From contig JAXRKP010000980.1 of NCBI GenBank assembly GCA_037039925.1, forward strand, positions 15,001 through 79,000: DNA of 64,000 bases, in the 5' to 3' direction. This DNA comes from Doris montereyensis (taxonomy: Eukaryota > Mollusca > Gastropoda > Nudibranchia > Dorididae). Positions 1 to 37,029 of this stretch are shown one piece after another. Position 1 is the first letter of the stretch. Each line of letters starts with the position of its first letter. The translations under genes were made by a program, and so were the position numbers. The notes beneath the pieces were generated by a model, which worked only from the letters and a program-made list of their open reading frames with translations, searched no databases and was not told the DNA's origin.

Positions 1-1036
1 GAAATATGACCGCTAGAAAAGAAGTTGACTTAGCTCAAGGCCGTCAAGATGGCCTTCTTCACTACAATTGAAACTGAAATTACGTGTCTTCAACTTCAAT
101 TCTCTAAAAAATATATTTTTAGACACATAGATTCTAGATCTGTGTCCCAATAAAAACCCGGGTCCGAATAAAACCCACACTGTTGGGACACGTGGATCCG
201 AATAAACACCCACACTATGGGACACGGGTCGAATAATGACAGCCTTTTTGTATATAATTATGTGCACTTTGATTGGTTGATGCCAAGGAATGTCCCAAAT
301 TTTCCTTTTAAAACATCAACACAGCCACTGTAAATCACACCAGATTCTTGTTAGTTATTGTATGGAACAAATAACATTTACTTTATCGAAATAAAGAGAA
401 CAGACACATAAAACAGAACTGGCTAACTGTACTGATGTTATAACCATGTTGATGTAGCACCATTCTAGATCTAGATTCTAGATATCTTTGGATTTGATTA
501 TACCCACATCCACAACTAAGGCAGTAAGGTGTTCAGTCTGGGTTCTGGTAGGATTTTTTATTTTGTCCGAACTGCCCTGTTAACAGCTAACCTGCACAGA
601 TGGGAGTATCTGTTTCTGAACTGTTCATTAATCTGCAACGTGCCTATTGGCCTATGCCACAGATAGTTTTACAGTTTAAAATGAATTCGTGTAGACGTTA
701 TTTGAATTGTTCAGTGGTCTGAGCTTTTGCAATGCTAGCTGGAAGCGTATTTGTCAATGTTACACCTAGGTTAGGATATGGTGTGTCAATTTGGTGAACT
801 TACGGTGCTGTGCCAATGTTTCCCACTTTGGAGTGGGTTTTGCAGAAATTCGAGAAAACTTTTCAATTTGCTGGGGAATGAAGATAAAGACTGATTCTGA
901 TTTTTCCTCATTAAAAGGTCAACTTAAAAACAAACTTCATCTTTACAAGCAGAAAGATATTTGAATTGTAGACTTAAAAATAATATAAATTACCTTCAAT
1001 GAAACTCAAGTAGATACTTAAATTTTATATCAACAG
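1..1036. other. Upstream region, no gene recognised
   Basis: No coding exon can be supported here. The first coding exon of eIF2A (a few residues in animals) should lie here or before the window, but I cannot identify it. At about 142-235 there are two to three imperfect copies of a ~35-bp unit containing GGGACACG and CCGAATAAA. The stretch near 465-485 is made of short TCTAGAT palindromes that recur elsewhere in the window. Confidence 0.5.
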
Positions 1037-25113
<24,077 letters not shown>

Positions 25114-25122
<9 letters not shown>

Positions 25123-25233
25123 CTTGTTTGGTTGTGATGGCACGTATCATAGCTTATTTGGTTGTGGTGGCTCGTATCATAGCTTATTTGGTTGTGATGG
25201 CACGTATCATAGCTTATTTGGTTGTGGTGACAC
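25114..25233 (+). repeat. 30-bp tandem repeat, four units, overlapping the eIF2A stop codon
   Basis: Four consecutive 30-bp units beginning GTATCATAGCTTRTTTGG and ending TGGYDC. The first unit starts in the last three sense codons of eIF2A (GTA TCA TAG), so the coding end and the repeat share sequence. Units 1 and 3 share GTGATGGCAC; units 2 and 4 are GTGGTGGCTC and GTGGTGACAC. Confidence 0.95.
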
Positions 25234-26225
25234 AGCACAACTCTCTTTCTTTGACAAAGTTCTTCACAAAACTCTTTTTCAATATTTCATATGTATGATT
25301 CACACAACATGAGCTTTGAAAAAGGAAAGATTCACAAGACAAAGAGTTTGAGAAATGAAAGACTCACAAGATATGGAGATAGAAAAGGAAGATTCACAAG
25401 ACAGAGTTTGAGAAAGGAAAGGTTCACAAGACATAGAGTTTGAGAAAGGAAAGATTCACAAGACAGAATGTGAAAAAGGAAAGATTCACAAGACATAGAA
25501 TTTGAAAAAGAAAAGATTCACAAAACATTGGGTTTGAGAAGGAATATTCAAGATTCACAAAACATTGGGTTTGAGAAAGGAATATTCAAGATTTACAAAA
25601 CATTGGGTTTGAGAAAGGAATATTCAAGATTCACAAAACATTGTGTTTGAGAAAGGAATATTCAAGATTCACAAAACACTGTGTTTGAGAAAGGAATATT
25701 CAAGATTCACAAAACATTGGGTTTGAGAAAGGAATATTCAAGATTCACAAAACATTGGGTTTGAGAGAAGAGCCTCCCGACAAACCATTGTAACTTGAAA
25801 TTTTTAGATTTTTAAATATTTGGCTATTTTAGTATATAACTTTATGAGATCTAAGAGGTGTGAACGGTTCTACAAAATACCAAGTAGATTCCAATATATG
25901 GCAAAAACGATTTTGATCTATCACCCTTTGTTACCATTATTTCTTTGCGACTTTAAAGTCGATTTTCTCGGCTACCTGGATTTGGCCATGAAACAGTTTG
26001 TCATGCAGGAGATGATATGTAAACAGATGTGAAGCAGGGATTTGCTCCCCATTGCATTTTTAATTTGGTTTTGTTTTTCTCTTAAATTCAAATCAAGGAC
26101 AAAGGATTTGCCGTCACAATTTAACATGATCATAAAGCATTATATTTTTATTTCCTGGCTTTTTGGCATTTATTATTTATGTGTTACATTATGAGTTCAT
26201 AATAAAAAATTATTAGATTTTATAT
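25123..26225 (+). other. EIF2A: Probable eIF2A 3' untranslated region
   Basis: The first AATAAA after the stop is at 26201-26206, suggesting cleavage shortly after. The interval includes the 30-bp repeat and a second minisatellite. No introns or other genes are seen. Transcript evidence would be needed to fix the end. Confidence 0.55.
25313..25765 (+). repeat. Minisatellite of 33-38-bp units in the eIF2A 3' region
   Basis: About thirteen units built on AGATTCACAARACA and GTTTGAGAAAGGAA. Earlier units lack, and later units contain, the additional word TATTCA, giving a shift from ~33 to ~38 bp along the array. Confidence 0.88.
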
Positions 26226-28090
26226 AGCAACACCCAAACTAATTTATTTGGATGTGATCAAGTTCAATACAGTACATACGTAATGTCATTTTAACCATCC
26301 GTTTACATTGTTTGTGTTGATTTTAGTATAATATTTTTATTTCTAGAGATGCGGGAAGGAGGTCGTGTAACGACACTCTTTGGGTTTTTTGTTTTGTTCT
26401 AATGTAGTAATGTCATTTGCCGTGTTTGAAGTGCTGCCTGCTCAGATTTTAAAAATTCAGACCTTAAGTCAGAGGTCTCTCCATCACCCCAGACTCCTCT
26501 TCCTCTTCCTCCTCTTTTTCTCCTTTTTCTTGTGTTTAAAAAATCTTCATATTAATGAGTTAGGCCGTTAATTTGATTCCCTTCTGAACCCAAAGTGAAG
26601 AGTGTTATAGTTAATAATTGGTAGTGGAGAGTCCGACAGGCTACGCTACAACTACACAAGTAAGTAAAGTTTTCTAAACATTCTCGTGCCCACTATGGGT
26701 GGGTGGTTGGCGAGTGCTACTGGTAGGTCCTACTTCTTTCCTTTCACTCTTTCACTTCTCTTTCATCTTGCTGTTTCCTCTTAATTCCCCCTGAGATCAC
26801 CGCAATGGTGGACAGGTAAATTTCAAAGAAACAAATCAATTATCATTATGCGATAATCATTATTATTCGTATCCTTCTAATAATTAGTAATAGTATTCAT
26901 TATTATTATGATTATTACTAGTGGCGCACTCTGAGTGCTTTTTTTCTAGTTATTTTTATTATTATCATCACATCAATAACTAATATTAATGTGTTATTTT
27001 CTTAGAATTACACAACAAATCATTAATGCTATTATTAAGATTTATCAATAACGGCATTAGGAGAATGAGTAATAGTTGTAGAAGGAGATAATATAATAAT
27101 AGTAGTAGTAGTAGTAGTAGTACTAGTAATAATAGTATTGGAGAGGAAATAAGAAATTGAATTTGAAGGCCTAATAGGTCAAACAGAAACTACAAATACA
27201 AGGACAGAAAATTTTCGGCAAGTCGCATGAGAAGGGTGGTGGTATTGCCCGGAAATGTTCTGTCCTTGTACTTGTACTGTCTCTGTTTTACGGATTTCCC
27301 TATTAGGCTTAAAATTCAATTTCTTATTTCCTCTTGACTAGTTACCAGCCTACTGCAGTATTATTTCTTAACTTATATCGTTTCATACTATTCATAGTAA
27401 TAGAATTGGTAGTAGTAAGATAAGATATGGTAACCTTTACTGATCCCTAAACAGGAAATTATGTTGTAATAGTCACAGTAGTGGAAGTAGCAGTAGTAGT
27501 AGTACATGTAATATAGTGGTAGTAGTAGTAGTAGCCGCAGCATTTATATACATGTATGTTTAAAACAATATTTTATTGTTAATAATATAGTTATTAAGTG
27601 CTTAGACATTGTTTTACATGTTGACATTATACTTAATTATTGTTCAGTAATACGATTGGAAAATGAGTGATGACATTGACAATCCAAGAACGGTAATGCT
27701 GCAATCCGAATACAAAGTCAGGCTATGGAGACGAAATCATGTGGAGCATCATGTTGAAAGTTTCAAAGGACATTGGTGTCTGCATTTTTTTATTGAATAC
27801 TTCAACTACAATACCAATCTGAGATGCTTTAACTCTGTCCCTGATTTGTATGTAATTTTTTGTGTATAAATCACATACGTTTTTATGTAAAAAAAAAAAA
27901 AATCTTTGAGATTGTGTTGAAAGCAGAGTGCTTTTCAAAGTTGCCTTTTTCATGTAAATTAAGTTAAATGTAATATGTAATAAAGGAGTTAAAAATAATT
28001 GCTCTTCATCCATTTCTGTTTTCGTTTCTGGTGAAAATAAGTGAAGCGAGAGATGCACTCTTGTCTCCAGTCCTATAACTTATAGTATAA
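26226..28090. other. Non-coding stretch
   Basis: Contains a family D repeat (26690-26845), short ATT/AGT microsatellites (26870-27130, 27480-27540) and a fold-back element (27143-27332). The short open frame at 27663-27869 has no recognisable similarity and I do not support it as a gene. Confidence 0.5.
27143..27332. mobile_element. Fold-back (inverted-repeat) element
   Basis: Two arms of about 70-75 bp are imperfect inverted copies: GAGGAAATAAGAAATTGAAT, CCTAATAGG and ACAAGGACAGAA on the left recur in reverse complement order on the right, separated by ~45 bp. The left arm is followed by TTTTCGGCAAGTCGC. It could be a MITE or a long hairpin transcript. No transposase is present. Confidence 0.75.
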
Positions 28091-28097
28091 ATGTGTA

Positions 28098-31000
28098 TGT
28101 GTGTCCCTGGCACTGTTTACGATGGTGTGTGTGTGTCTCTGACACTGTCTACGATGATGATGTGTGTATGTGTCACTGGCACTGTCTACGATGATGTGTG
28201 TGTGTGTGTGTCACTGGCACTGTCTACGATGGTGTGTGTGTGTGTGTCACTGGCACTGTCTACGATGGTGTGTGTATGTGTGTCACTGGCACTGTCTACG
28301 ATGGTGTGTGTATGTGTGTCACTGGCACTGTCTACGATGGTGTGTGTGTAATGTGTGTCACTGGCACTGTCTACGATTGTGTGTATGTGTGTCACTGGCA
28401 TTGTCTACAATGGTGTGTGTGTATGTGTGTCACTGGCACTGTCTACGATGGTGTGTGTGTGTGTCACTGGCACTGTCTACGATGGTGTGTGTATGTGTGT
28501 CACTGGCACTGTCTACGATTGTGTGTGTATGTGTGTCACTGGCACTGTCTACGATTGTGTGTGTATGTGTGTCACTGGCACTGTCTACGATTGTGTGTGT
28601 ATGTGTGGACTGGCACTGTCTACGATGGTGTGTGTGTGTGTGTGTCCCTGGCACTGTCTACGATTGTGTGTGTGTGTCACTGGCACTGTCTACGATGGTG
28701 TGTGTGTGTGTGTCACTGGCACTGTCTACGATTGTGTGTGTGTGTGTGTCACTGGCACTGTCTATGATGGTGTGTGTGTGTGTCACTGGCACTGTCTACG
28801 ATGTGTGTGACTGTGTGTCACTGGCACTGTCTATGATGGTGTGTGTGTGTGTGTCACTGGCACTGTCTATGATGGTGTGTGTGTGTGTGTGTCACTGGCA
28901 CTGTCTATGATGGTGTGTTTATGTGTGTCACTGGCACTGTCTATGATGGTGTGTTTGTGTGTCACTGGCACTGTCTATTATGGTGTGTTTATGTGTGTCA
29001 CTGGCACTGTCTACGATGTGTGTGTGTGTCACTGGCACTGTCTATGAAGGTGTGTTTATGTGTGTCACTGGCACTGTCTATTATGGTGTGTTTATGTGTG
29101 TCACTGGCACTGTCTATGATGGTGTGTTTATGTGTGTCACTGGCACTGTCTATTATGGTGTGTTTATGTGTGTCACTGGCACTGTCTATTATGGTGTGTT
29201 ATGTGTGTCACTGGCACTGTCTATGATGGTGTGTGTGTGTGTCACTGGCACTGTCTATGATGGTGTGTGTGTGTGTCACTGGCACTGTCTATTATGGTGT
29301 GTTTATGTGTGTCACTGGCACTGTCTATTATGGTGTGTTTATGTGTGTCACTGGCACTGTCTACCAATTGTGTTTGTGTGTGTCACTGGCACTGTCTATG
29401 AAGGTGTGTTTATGTGTCACTGGCACTGTCTATTATGGTGTGTTTATGTGTGTCACTGGCACTGTCTATTATGGTGTGTTTATGTGTCACTGGCACTGTC
29501 TATTATGGTGTGTTTATGTGTGTCACTGGCACTGTCTATTATGGTGTGTTTATGGTGTGTTTATGTGTCACTGGCACTGTCTATGATGGTGTGTTTATGT
29601 GTGTCACTGGCACTGTCTATATGGTGTGTTTATGTGTGTCACTGGCACTGTCTATTATGGTGTGTGTTTATGTGTGTCACTGGCACTGTCTATGATGGTG
29701 TGTTTATGTGTGTCACTGGCACTGTCTATGATGGTGTGTTTATGTGTGTCACTGGCACTGTCTATGATGGTGTGTTTATGTGTGTCACTGGCACTGTCTA
29801 TGATGGTGTGTGTTTATGTGTCACTGGCACTGTCTATGATGGTGTGTTTATGTGTGTCACTGGCACTGTCTATGATGTGTGTTTATGTGTGTCACTGGCA
29901 CTGTCTACGATGGTGTGTGTGTGTGTGTGTCACTGGCACTGTCTACGATGATGTGTGTGTGTGTGTGTCACTGGCACTGTCTATGATGGTGTGTGTGTGT
30001 GTGTGTCACTGGCACTGTCTATGATGGTGTGTTTGTGTGTGTCACTGGCACTGTCTATTATGGTGTGTTTGTGTGTCACTGGCACTGTCTATTATGGTGT
30101 GTTTTGTGTGTCACTGGCACTGTCATGATGGTGTGTGTGTGTGTGTCACTGGCACTGTCTATGATGGTGTGTGTGTGTGTCACTGGCACTGTCTATTATG
30201 GTGTGTTTATGTGTGTCACTGGCACTGTCTATGATGGTGTGTTTATGTGTGTCACTGGCACTGTCTATGATGGTGTGTTTATGTGTGTCACTGGCACTGT
30301 CTATTATGGTGTGTGTTTGTGTGTGTCACTGGCACTGTCTATTATGTGTGTGTGTGTGTGTGTCACTGGCACTGTCTATGATGGTGTGTTTATGTGTGTC
30401 ACTGGCACTGTCTATGATGGTGTGTTATGTGTGTCACTGGCACTGTCTATTATTGTGTGTTGTGTGTGTCACTGGCACTGTCTATGATGTTTGTGTGTGT
30501 GTGTGTCACTGGCACTGTCTATGATGGTGTGTTTATGTGTGTCACTGGCACTGTCTATTATGGTGTGTTTATGTGTGTCACTGGCACTGTCTATGATGGT
30601 GTGTTTATGTGTGTCACTGGCACTGTCTATATGTGTCACTGGCACTGTATTATGGTGTGTTTATGTGTGTCACTGGCACTGTCTATTATGGTGTGTTTAT
30701 GTGTGTCACTGGCACTGTCTATGATGGTGTGTTTATGTGTGTCACTGGCACTGTCTATTATGGTGTGTTTATGTGTGTCACTGGCACTGTCTATGATGGT
30801 GTGTTTATGTGTGTCACTGGCACTGTCTATTATGGTGTGTTTATGTGTGTCACTGGCACTGTCTATGATGGTGTGTTTATGTGTGTCACTGGCACTGTCT
30901 ATGATGCACTGTGTGTTTATGTGTGTGTCACTGGCACTGTCTATGATGGTGTGTGTTATGTGTGTCACTGGCACTGTCTATGATGGTGTGTTTATGTGTG

Positions 31001-34000
31001 TCACTGGCACTGTCTATGATGATGGTGTGTGTGTGTGTGTCACTGGCACTGTCTATGATGGTGTGTTTATGTGTGTCACTGGCACTGTCTATGATGGTGT
31101 GTGTGTGTGTGTCACTGGCACTGTCTATGAAGTGTGTTTATGTGTGTCACTGGCACTGTCTATTATGGTGTGTTGTGTGTGTCACTGGCACTGTCTATGA
31201 TGGTGTGTTTATGTGTGTCACTGGCACTGTCTATTATGTGTGTGTTTGTGTGTGTCACTGGCACTGTCTATGATGTCACTGGTGTGTTTATGTGTGTGTC
31301 ACTGGCACTGTCTATTATGGTGTGTTTATGTGTGTCACTGGCACTGTCTATTATGGTGTGTTTATGTGTGTCACTGGCACTGTCTATTATGGTGTGTGTG
31401 TGTACTGGCACTGTCTATTATGGTGTGTTTATGTGTGTCACTGGCACTGTCTATTATGGTGTGTTTATGTGTCACTGGCACTGTCTATTATGGTGTGTTT
31501 ATGTGTGTCACTGGCACTGTCTATGTGATGGTGTGTTTATGTGTGTCACTGGCACTGTCTATTGATGGTGTGTTTATGTGTGTCACTGGCACTGTCTATT
31601 ATGGTGTGTTTATGTGTGTCACTGGCACTGTCTATTATGGTGTGTTTATGTGTGTCACTGGCACTGTCTATTATGGTGTTTATGTGTGTCACTGGCACTG
31701 TCTACGATGGTGTGTTATGTGTGTCACTGGCACTGTCTACGATGGTGTGTTTATGTGTGTCACTGGCACTGTCTATGATGGTGTGTTTATGTGTGTCACT
31801 GGCACTGTCTATTATGGTGTGTTTATGTGTGTCACTGGCACTGTCTATGATGGTGTGTTTATGTGTGTCACTGGCACTGTCTATGATGGTGTGTTTATGT
31901 GTGTCACTGGCACTGTCTATGATGGTGTGTTATGTGTGTCACTGGCACTGTCTATGATGGTGTGTTTATGTGTGTCACTGGCACTGTCTATTGATGTGTG
32001 TTTATGTGTCACTGGCACTGTCTATGATGGTGTGTTTATGTGTGTCACTGGCACTGTCTATTATGGTGTGTTTATGTGTGTCACTGGCACTGTCTATGAT
32101 GGTGTGTGTATGTGTGTCACTGGCACTGTCTATTATGGTGTGTTTATGTGTGTCACTGGCACTGTCTATGATTATGTGTGTGTGTCACTGCACTGTCTGA
32201 TGGTGTGTTTATGTGTGTCACTGGCACTGTCTATGATGGTGTGTGTATGTGTGTCACTGGCACTGTCTATTATGGTGTGTTTATGTGTGTCACTGGCACT
32301 GTCTATGATGGTGTGTTTGTGTGTGTCACTGGCACTGTCTATTATGGTGTGTGTGTGTGTGTCACTGGCACTGTCTATGATGGGTGTGTGTGTGTGTGTG
32401 TCACTGGCACTGTCTATGATGGTGTGTGTGTGTGTGTCACTGGCACTGTCTATGATGGTGTGTGTGTGTGTGTCACTGGCACTGTCTATTATGTGTGTGT
32501 GTGTGTGTCACTGGCACTGTCTATGATGTGTGTGTGTGTGTGTCACTGGCACTGTCTATGATGTGTGTGTGTGTGTCACAGGCACTGTCTATGATGTGTG
32601 TGTGTGTGTCACTGGCACTGTCTATTATGGTGTGTGTGTGTGTGTCACTGGCACTGTCTATGATGTGTTGGCACTGTCTATGTGTGTGTGTGTGTGTGTG
32701 TCACAGGCACTGTCTATGATGGTGTGTGTGTGTGTGTCACAGGCACTGTCTGATGGATGTGTGTGTGTGTGTGTGTCACAGGCACTGTCTATGATGTTGT
32801 GTGTGTGTGTGTGTCACTGGCACTGTCTATGATGGTGTGTGTGTGTGTGTGTGTCACAGGCACTGTCTATGATGGTGTGTGTGTGTGTGTGTCACAGGCA
32901 CTGTCTATGATGGTGTGTGTGTGTGTGTCACTGGCACTGTCTATGATGGTGTGTGTGTGTGTGTCACTGGCACTGTCTATCATGGTGTGTGTGTGTGTGT
33001 GTCACTGGCACTGTCTATGATGGTGTGTGTGTGTGTCACTGGCACTGTCTATGATGGTGTGTGTGTGTCACAGGCACTGTCTATGATGGTGGTGTGTGTG
33101 TGTGTCACTGGCACTGTCTATGATGGTGTGTGTGTGTCACAGGCATTGTCTATGATTGTGTGTGTGTGTGTGTCACTGGCACTGTCTATGATGGTGTGTG
33201 TGTCACTGGCACTGTCTATGATGGTGTGTGTGTGTCACAGGCACTGTCTATGATGGTGTGTGTGTGTGTGTTCACTGGCACTGTCTATGATGGTGTGTGT
33301 GTGTCACTGGCACTGTCTATGATGGTGTGTGTGTGTGTGTCACTGGCACTGTCTATGATGGTGTGTGTGTGTGTCACTGGCACTGTCTATGATGTGTGTG
33401 TGTGTCACTGGCACTGTCTGATGGTGTGTGTGTGTGTATGTGTGTGTGTGTGTCACTGGCACTGTCTATGATGTGTGTGTGTGTCACTGGCACTGTCTAT
33501 GATGGTGTGTGTGTGTGTGTGTCACTGACACTGTCTATGATGGTGTGTGTGTGTCACTGGCACTGTCTATGATGGTGTGTGTGTGTGTGTGTGTCACTGG
33601 CACTGTCTATGATGGTGTGTGTGTGTGTGTGTCACTGGCATTGTCTATGATGGTGTGTGTGTGTCACTGGCACTGTCTATGATGGTGTGTGTGTGTGTGT
33701 GTCACTGGCACTGTCTATGATGGTGTGTGTGTGTCACTGGCATTGTCTATGATGGTGTGTGTGTGTCACTGGCATTGTCTATGATGGTGTGTGTGTGTGT
33801 GTCACTGGCATTGTCTATGAAGGTGTGTGTGTGTCACTGGCATTGTCTATGAAGGTGTGTGTGTGTCACTGGCATTGTCTATGATGGTGTGTGTGTGTCA
33901 CTGGCATTGTCTATGATGGTGTGTGTGTGTGTGTCACTGGCATTGTCTATGAAGGTGTGTGTGTGTCACTGGCATTGTCTATGAAGGTGTGTGTGTGTCA

Positions 34001-36325
34001 CTGGCATTGTCTATGAAGGTGTGTGTGTGTCACTGGCATTGTCTATGATGGTGTGTGTGTGTCACTGGCATTGTCTATGAAGGTGTGTCTGTGTCACTGG
34101 CACTGTCTATGATGGTGTGTGTGTGTCACTGGCATTGTCTATGAAGGTGTGTGTGTGTCACTGGCATTGTCTATGAAGGTGTGTGTGTGTGACACTGGCA
34201 TTGTCTATGAAGGTGTGTGTGTGTCACTGGCATTGTCTATGATGATGGTGTGTGTGTCACTGGCACTGTCTATGATGGTGTGTGTGTGTCACTGGCATTG
34301 TCTATGAAGGTGTGTGTGTGTCACTGGCATTGTCTATGATGGTGTGTGTGTGTGTGTGATCACTGGCACTGTCTATGATGGTGTGTGTGTATCACTGGCA
34401 CTGTCTATGATGGTGTGTGTGTGTCACTGGCATTGTCTGTGGTGTGTGTGTGTCACTGGCATTGTCTATGATGAGGTGTGTGTGTGTCACTGGCATTGTC
34501 TATGATAGTGTGTGTGTGTGTATCACTGGCACTGTCTACGATGTGTGTGTGTGTATCACTGGCATTGTCTACGATAGTGGTGTGTGTGTGTATCACTGGC
34601 ACTGTCTACGATAGTGTGTGTGTGTGTATCACTGGCACTGTCTACGATAGTGTGTGTGTGTGTATCACTGGCATTGTCTACGATGTGTGTGTGTGTATCA
34701 CTGGCATTGTCTACGATAGTGTGTGTGTGTGTATCACTGGCATTGTCTACGATAGTGTGTGTGTGTGTATGTGGTATCACGATAGTGTGTGTGTATCACT
34801 GGCACTGTCTACGATAGTGTGTGTGTGTGTGTATCACTGGCACTGTCTACGATAGTGTGTGTGTGTGTGTATCACTGGCACTGTCTACGATAGTGTGTGT
34901 GTGTGTATCACTGGCATTGTCTACGATAGTGTGTGTGTATCACTGGCACTGTCTACGATAGTGTGTGTGTGTGTATCACTGGCACTGTCTACGATAGTGT
35001 GTGTGTGTGTGTCACTGGCACTGTCTACGATGTGTGTGTGTGTATCACTGGCACTGTCTACGATAGTTTGTGTGTGTGTATCACTGGCACTGTCTACGAT
35101 AGTGTGTGTGTGTCACTGGCACTGTCTATGTCACTGGCATTGTCTATGATAGTGTGTGTGTGTGTGTCACTGGCACTGTCTACGATAGTGTGTGTGTGTG
35201 TATCACTGGCACTGTCTATGATATGTGTGTGTGTGTGTCACTGGCACTGTCTACGATAGTGTGTGTGTGTATCACTGGCACTGTCTATGATAGTGTGTGT
35301 GTGTGTCACTGGCACTGTCTATGATGGTGTGTGTGTGTATCACTGGCACTGTCTATGATGGTGTGTGTGCACTGTCATGATGGTGTGTGGCATTGTCTAC
35401 ACTGTCTATGTGTGTGTGTGTGTGTCACTGGCACTGTCTATGATGGTGTGTGTATCACTGGCACTGTCTATGATGTGTGTGTGTGTGTCACTGGCACTGT
35501 CTATGATGGTGTGTGTGTGTCACTGGCACTGTCTATGATGGTGTGTGTGTGTCACTGGCACTGTCTATGATGGTGTGTGTGTGTCACTGTCACTGTCTAC
35601 TGTCTATATGGTGTGTGTGTCACTGGCACTGTCTATGATGGTGTGTGTGTCACTGGTGTCTATGATGGTGTGTGTGTGTGTCACTAGCACTGTCTATGAT
35701 GGTGTGTGTGTGTCACTGGCACTGTCTATGATTGTGGTGTGTGTGTCACTAGCACTGTCTATGATGGTGTGTGTGTGTGTGTCACTAGCACTGTCTATGA
35801 TGGTGTGTGTGTGTGTCACTAGTGATGGTGTGATGGTGTGTGTGTCACTGGCACTGTCTATGATGGTGTGTGTGTCACTAGCACTGTCTACTGTGTGTGA
35901 CTGGTGATTGTGTGTGTGTGTGTCACTAGCACTGTCTATGATGTGTGTGTGTGTGTCACTAGCACTGTCTATGATGGTGTGTGTGTGTGTGCACTGTCTA
36001 CTGTGTGTGTGTCACTAGCACTGTCTATGATGGTGTGTGTGTGTGTCACTAGCACTGTCTATGATGAGTGTGTGTGTGTGTGTCACTAGCACTGTCTATG
36101 ATGGTGTGTGTCACTGTGGCACTGTCATGAATAGTGTGTGTGTGTCACTGGCACTGTCTATGATATGGTGTGTGTACTGGTGTCCCCGATGGTGTGTGCG
36201 TTTTTTGACACTGTCTATGATGGTGTTTGTGTGGTGTTTTTTCACTAGCACTGTCTATGATGTTGTGTGTGGTGTTTCACTAGCACTGTTTGATTTGGTA
36301 TTTGTTTTCACTAGCACTGCCCATA
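28098..36325 (+). repeat. 8.2-kb minisatellite, ~36-bp unit, about 230 copies
   Basis: The unit is TGTGTGTCACTGGCACTGTC followed by TATGATGG and a TGTGTTTA or (GT)n stretch, mostly 36 bp but 28-40. It is arranged in blocks: CTACGATG/CTACGATTG with GTGTGTATG (28.1-28.8 kb); TATGATGG and TATTATGG with TGTTTATG (28.8-32.3 kb); long (GT)n with TCACAGGC variants (32.3-33.6 kb); GGCATTGTC with TATGAAGG (33.6-34.5 kb); CTACGATAG with GTATCACTGG (34.5-35.3 kb); and decayed units with CACTAGCACTG (35.3-36.3 kb). Long open frames here are a product of the 36-bp period and have no start, splice or family features of a gene. Confidence 0.97.
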
Positions 36326-36412
36326 TTTGAGGTTTATAGATAAGTCGCTGGATAACTACAAAGTACTCGAAAACTTCGTCTGGCCTCTTTTTCAAAGGGA
36401 TTGTTCTCTGGT

Positions 36413-36827
<415 letters not shown>

Positions 36828-37029
36828 TTTCAATTCAAGTAAAAACATTCTTTGTTGTCAGTAACATTAGATATTGTCGTAATAAATAGAGACATGCAGA
36901 TATCACAAAGAGAAATCACTGAATAAACCGTAATGGGCTTTTCACCGACATTTCCGTAGAAAATATCACCAAAATGCTAACTAAAATGGGATTAAAAATC
37001 TAGTATGTAAAGATCTACAGGTAACAAAG

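Noticed and set aside
28164..35907. Many open frames of 60-437 codons across the 36-bp array
   Set aside because: They are periodic translations of a tandem repeat, occur on both strands and in several frames, and show no splice, start or protein-family features.
28098..36325. Possible CRISPR array
   Set aside because: Units are directly tandem with no unique spacers, the genome is eukaryotic and no cas genes exist. The same holds for the 34-bp and 25-bp arrays.
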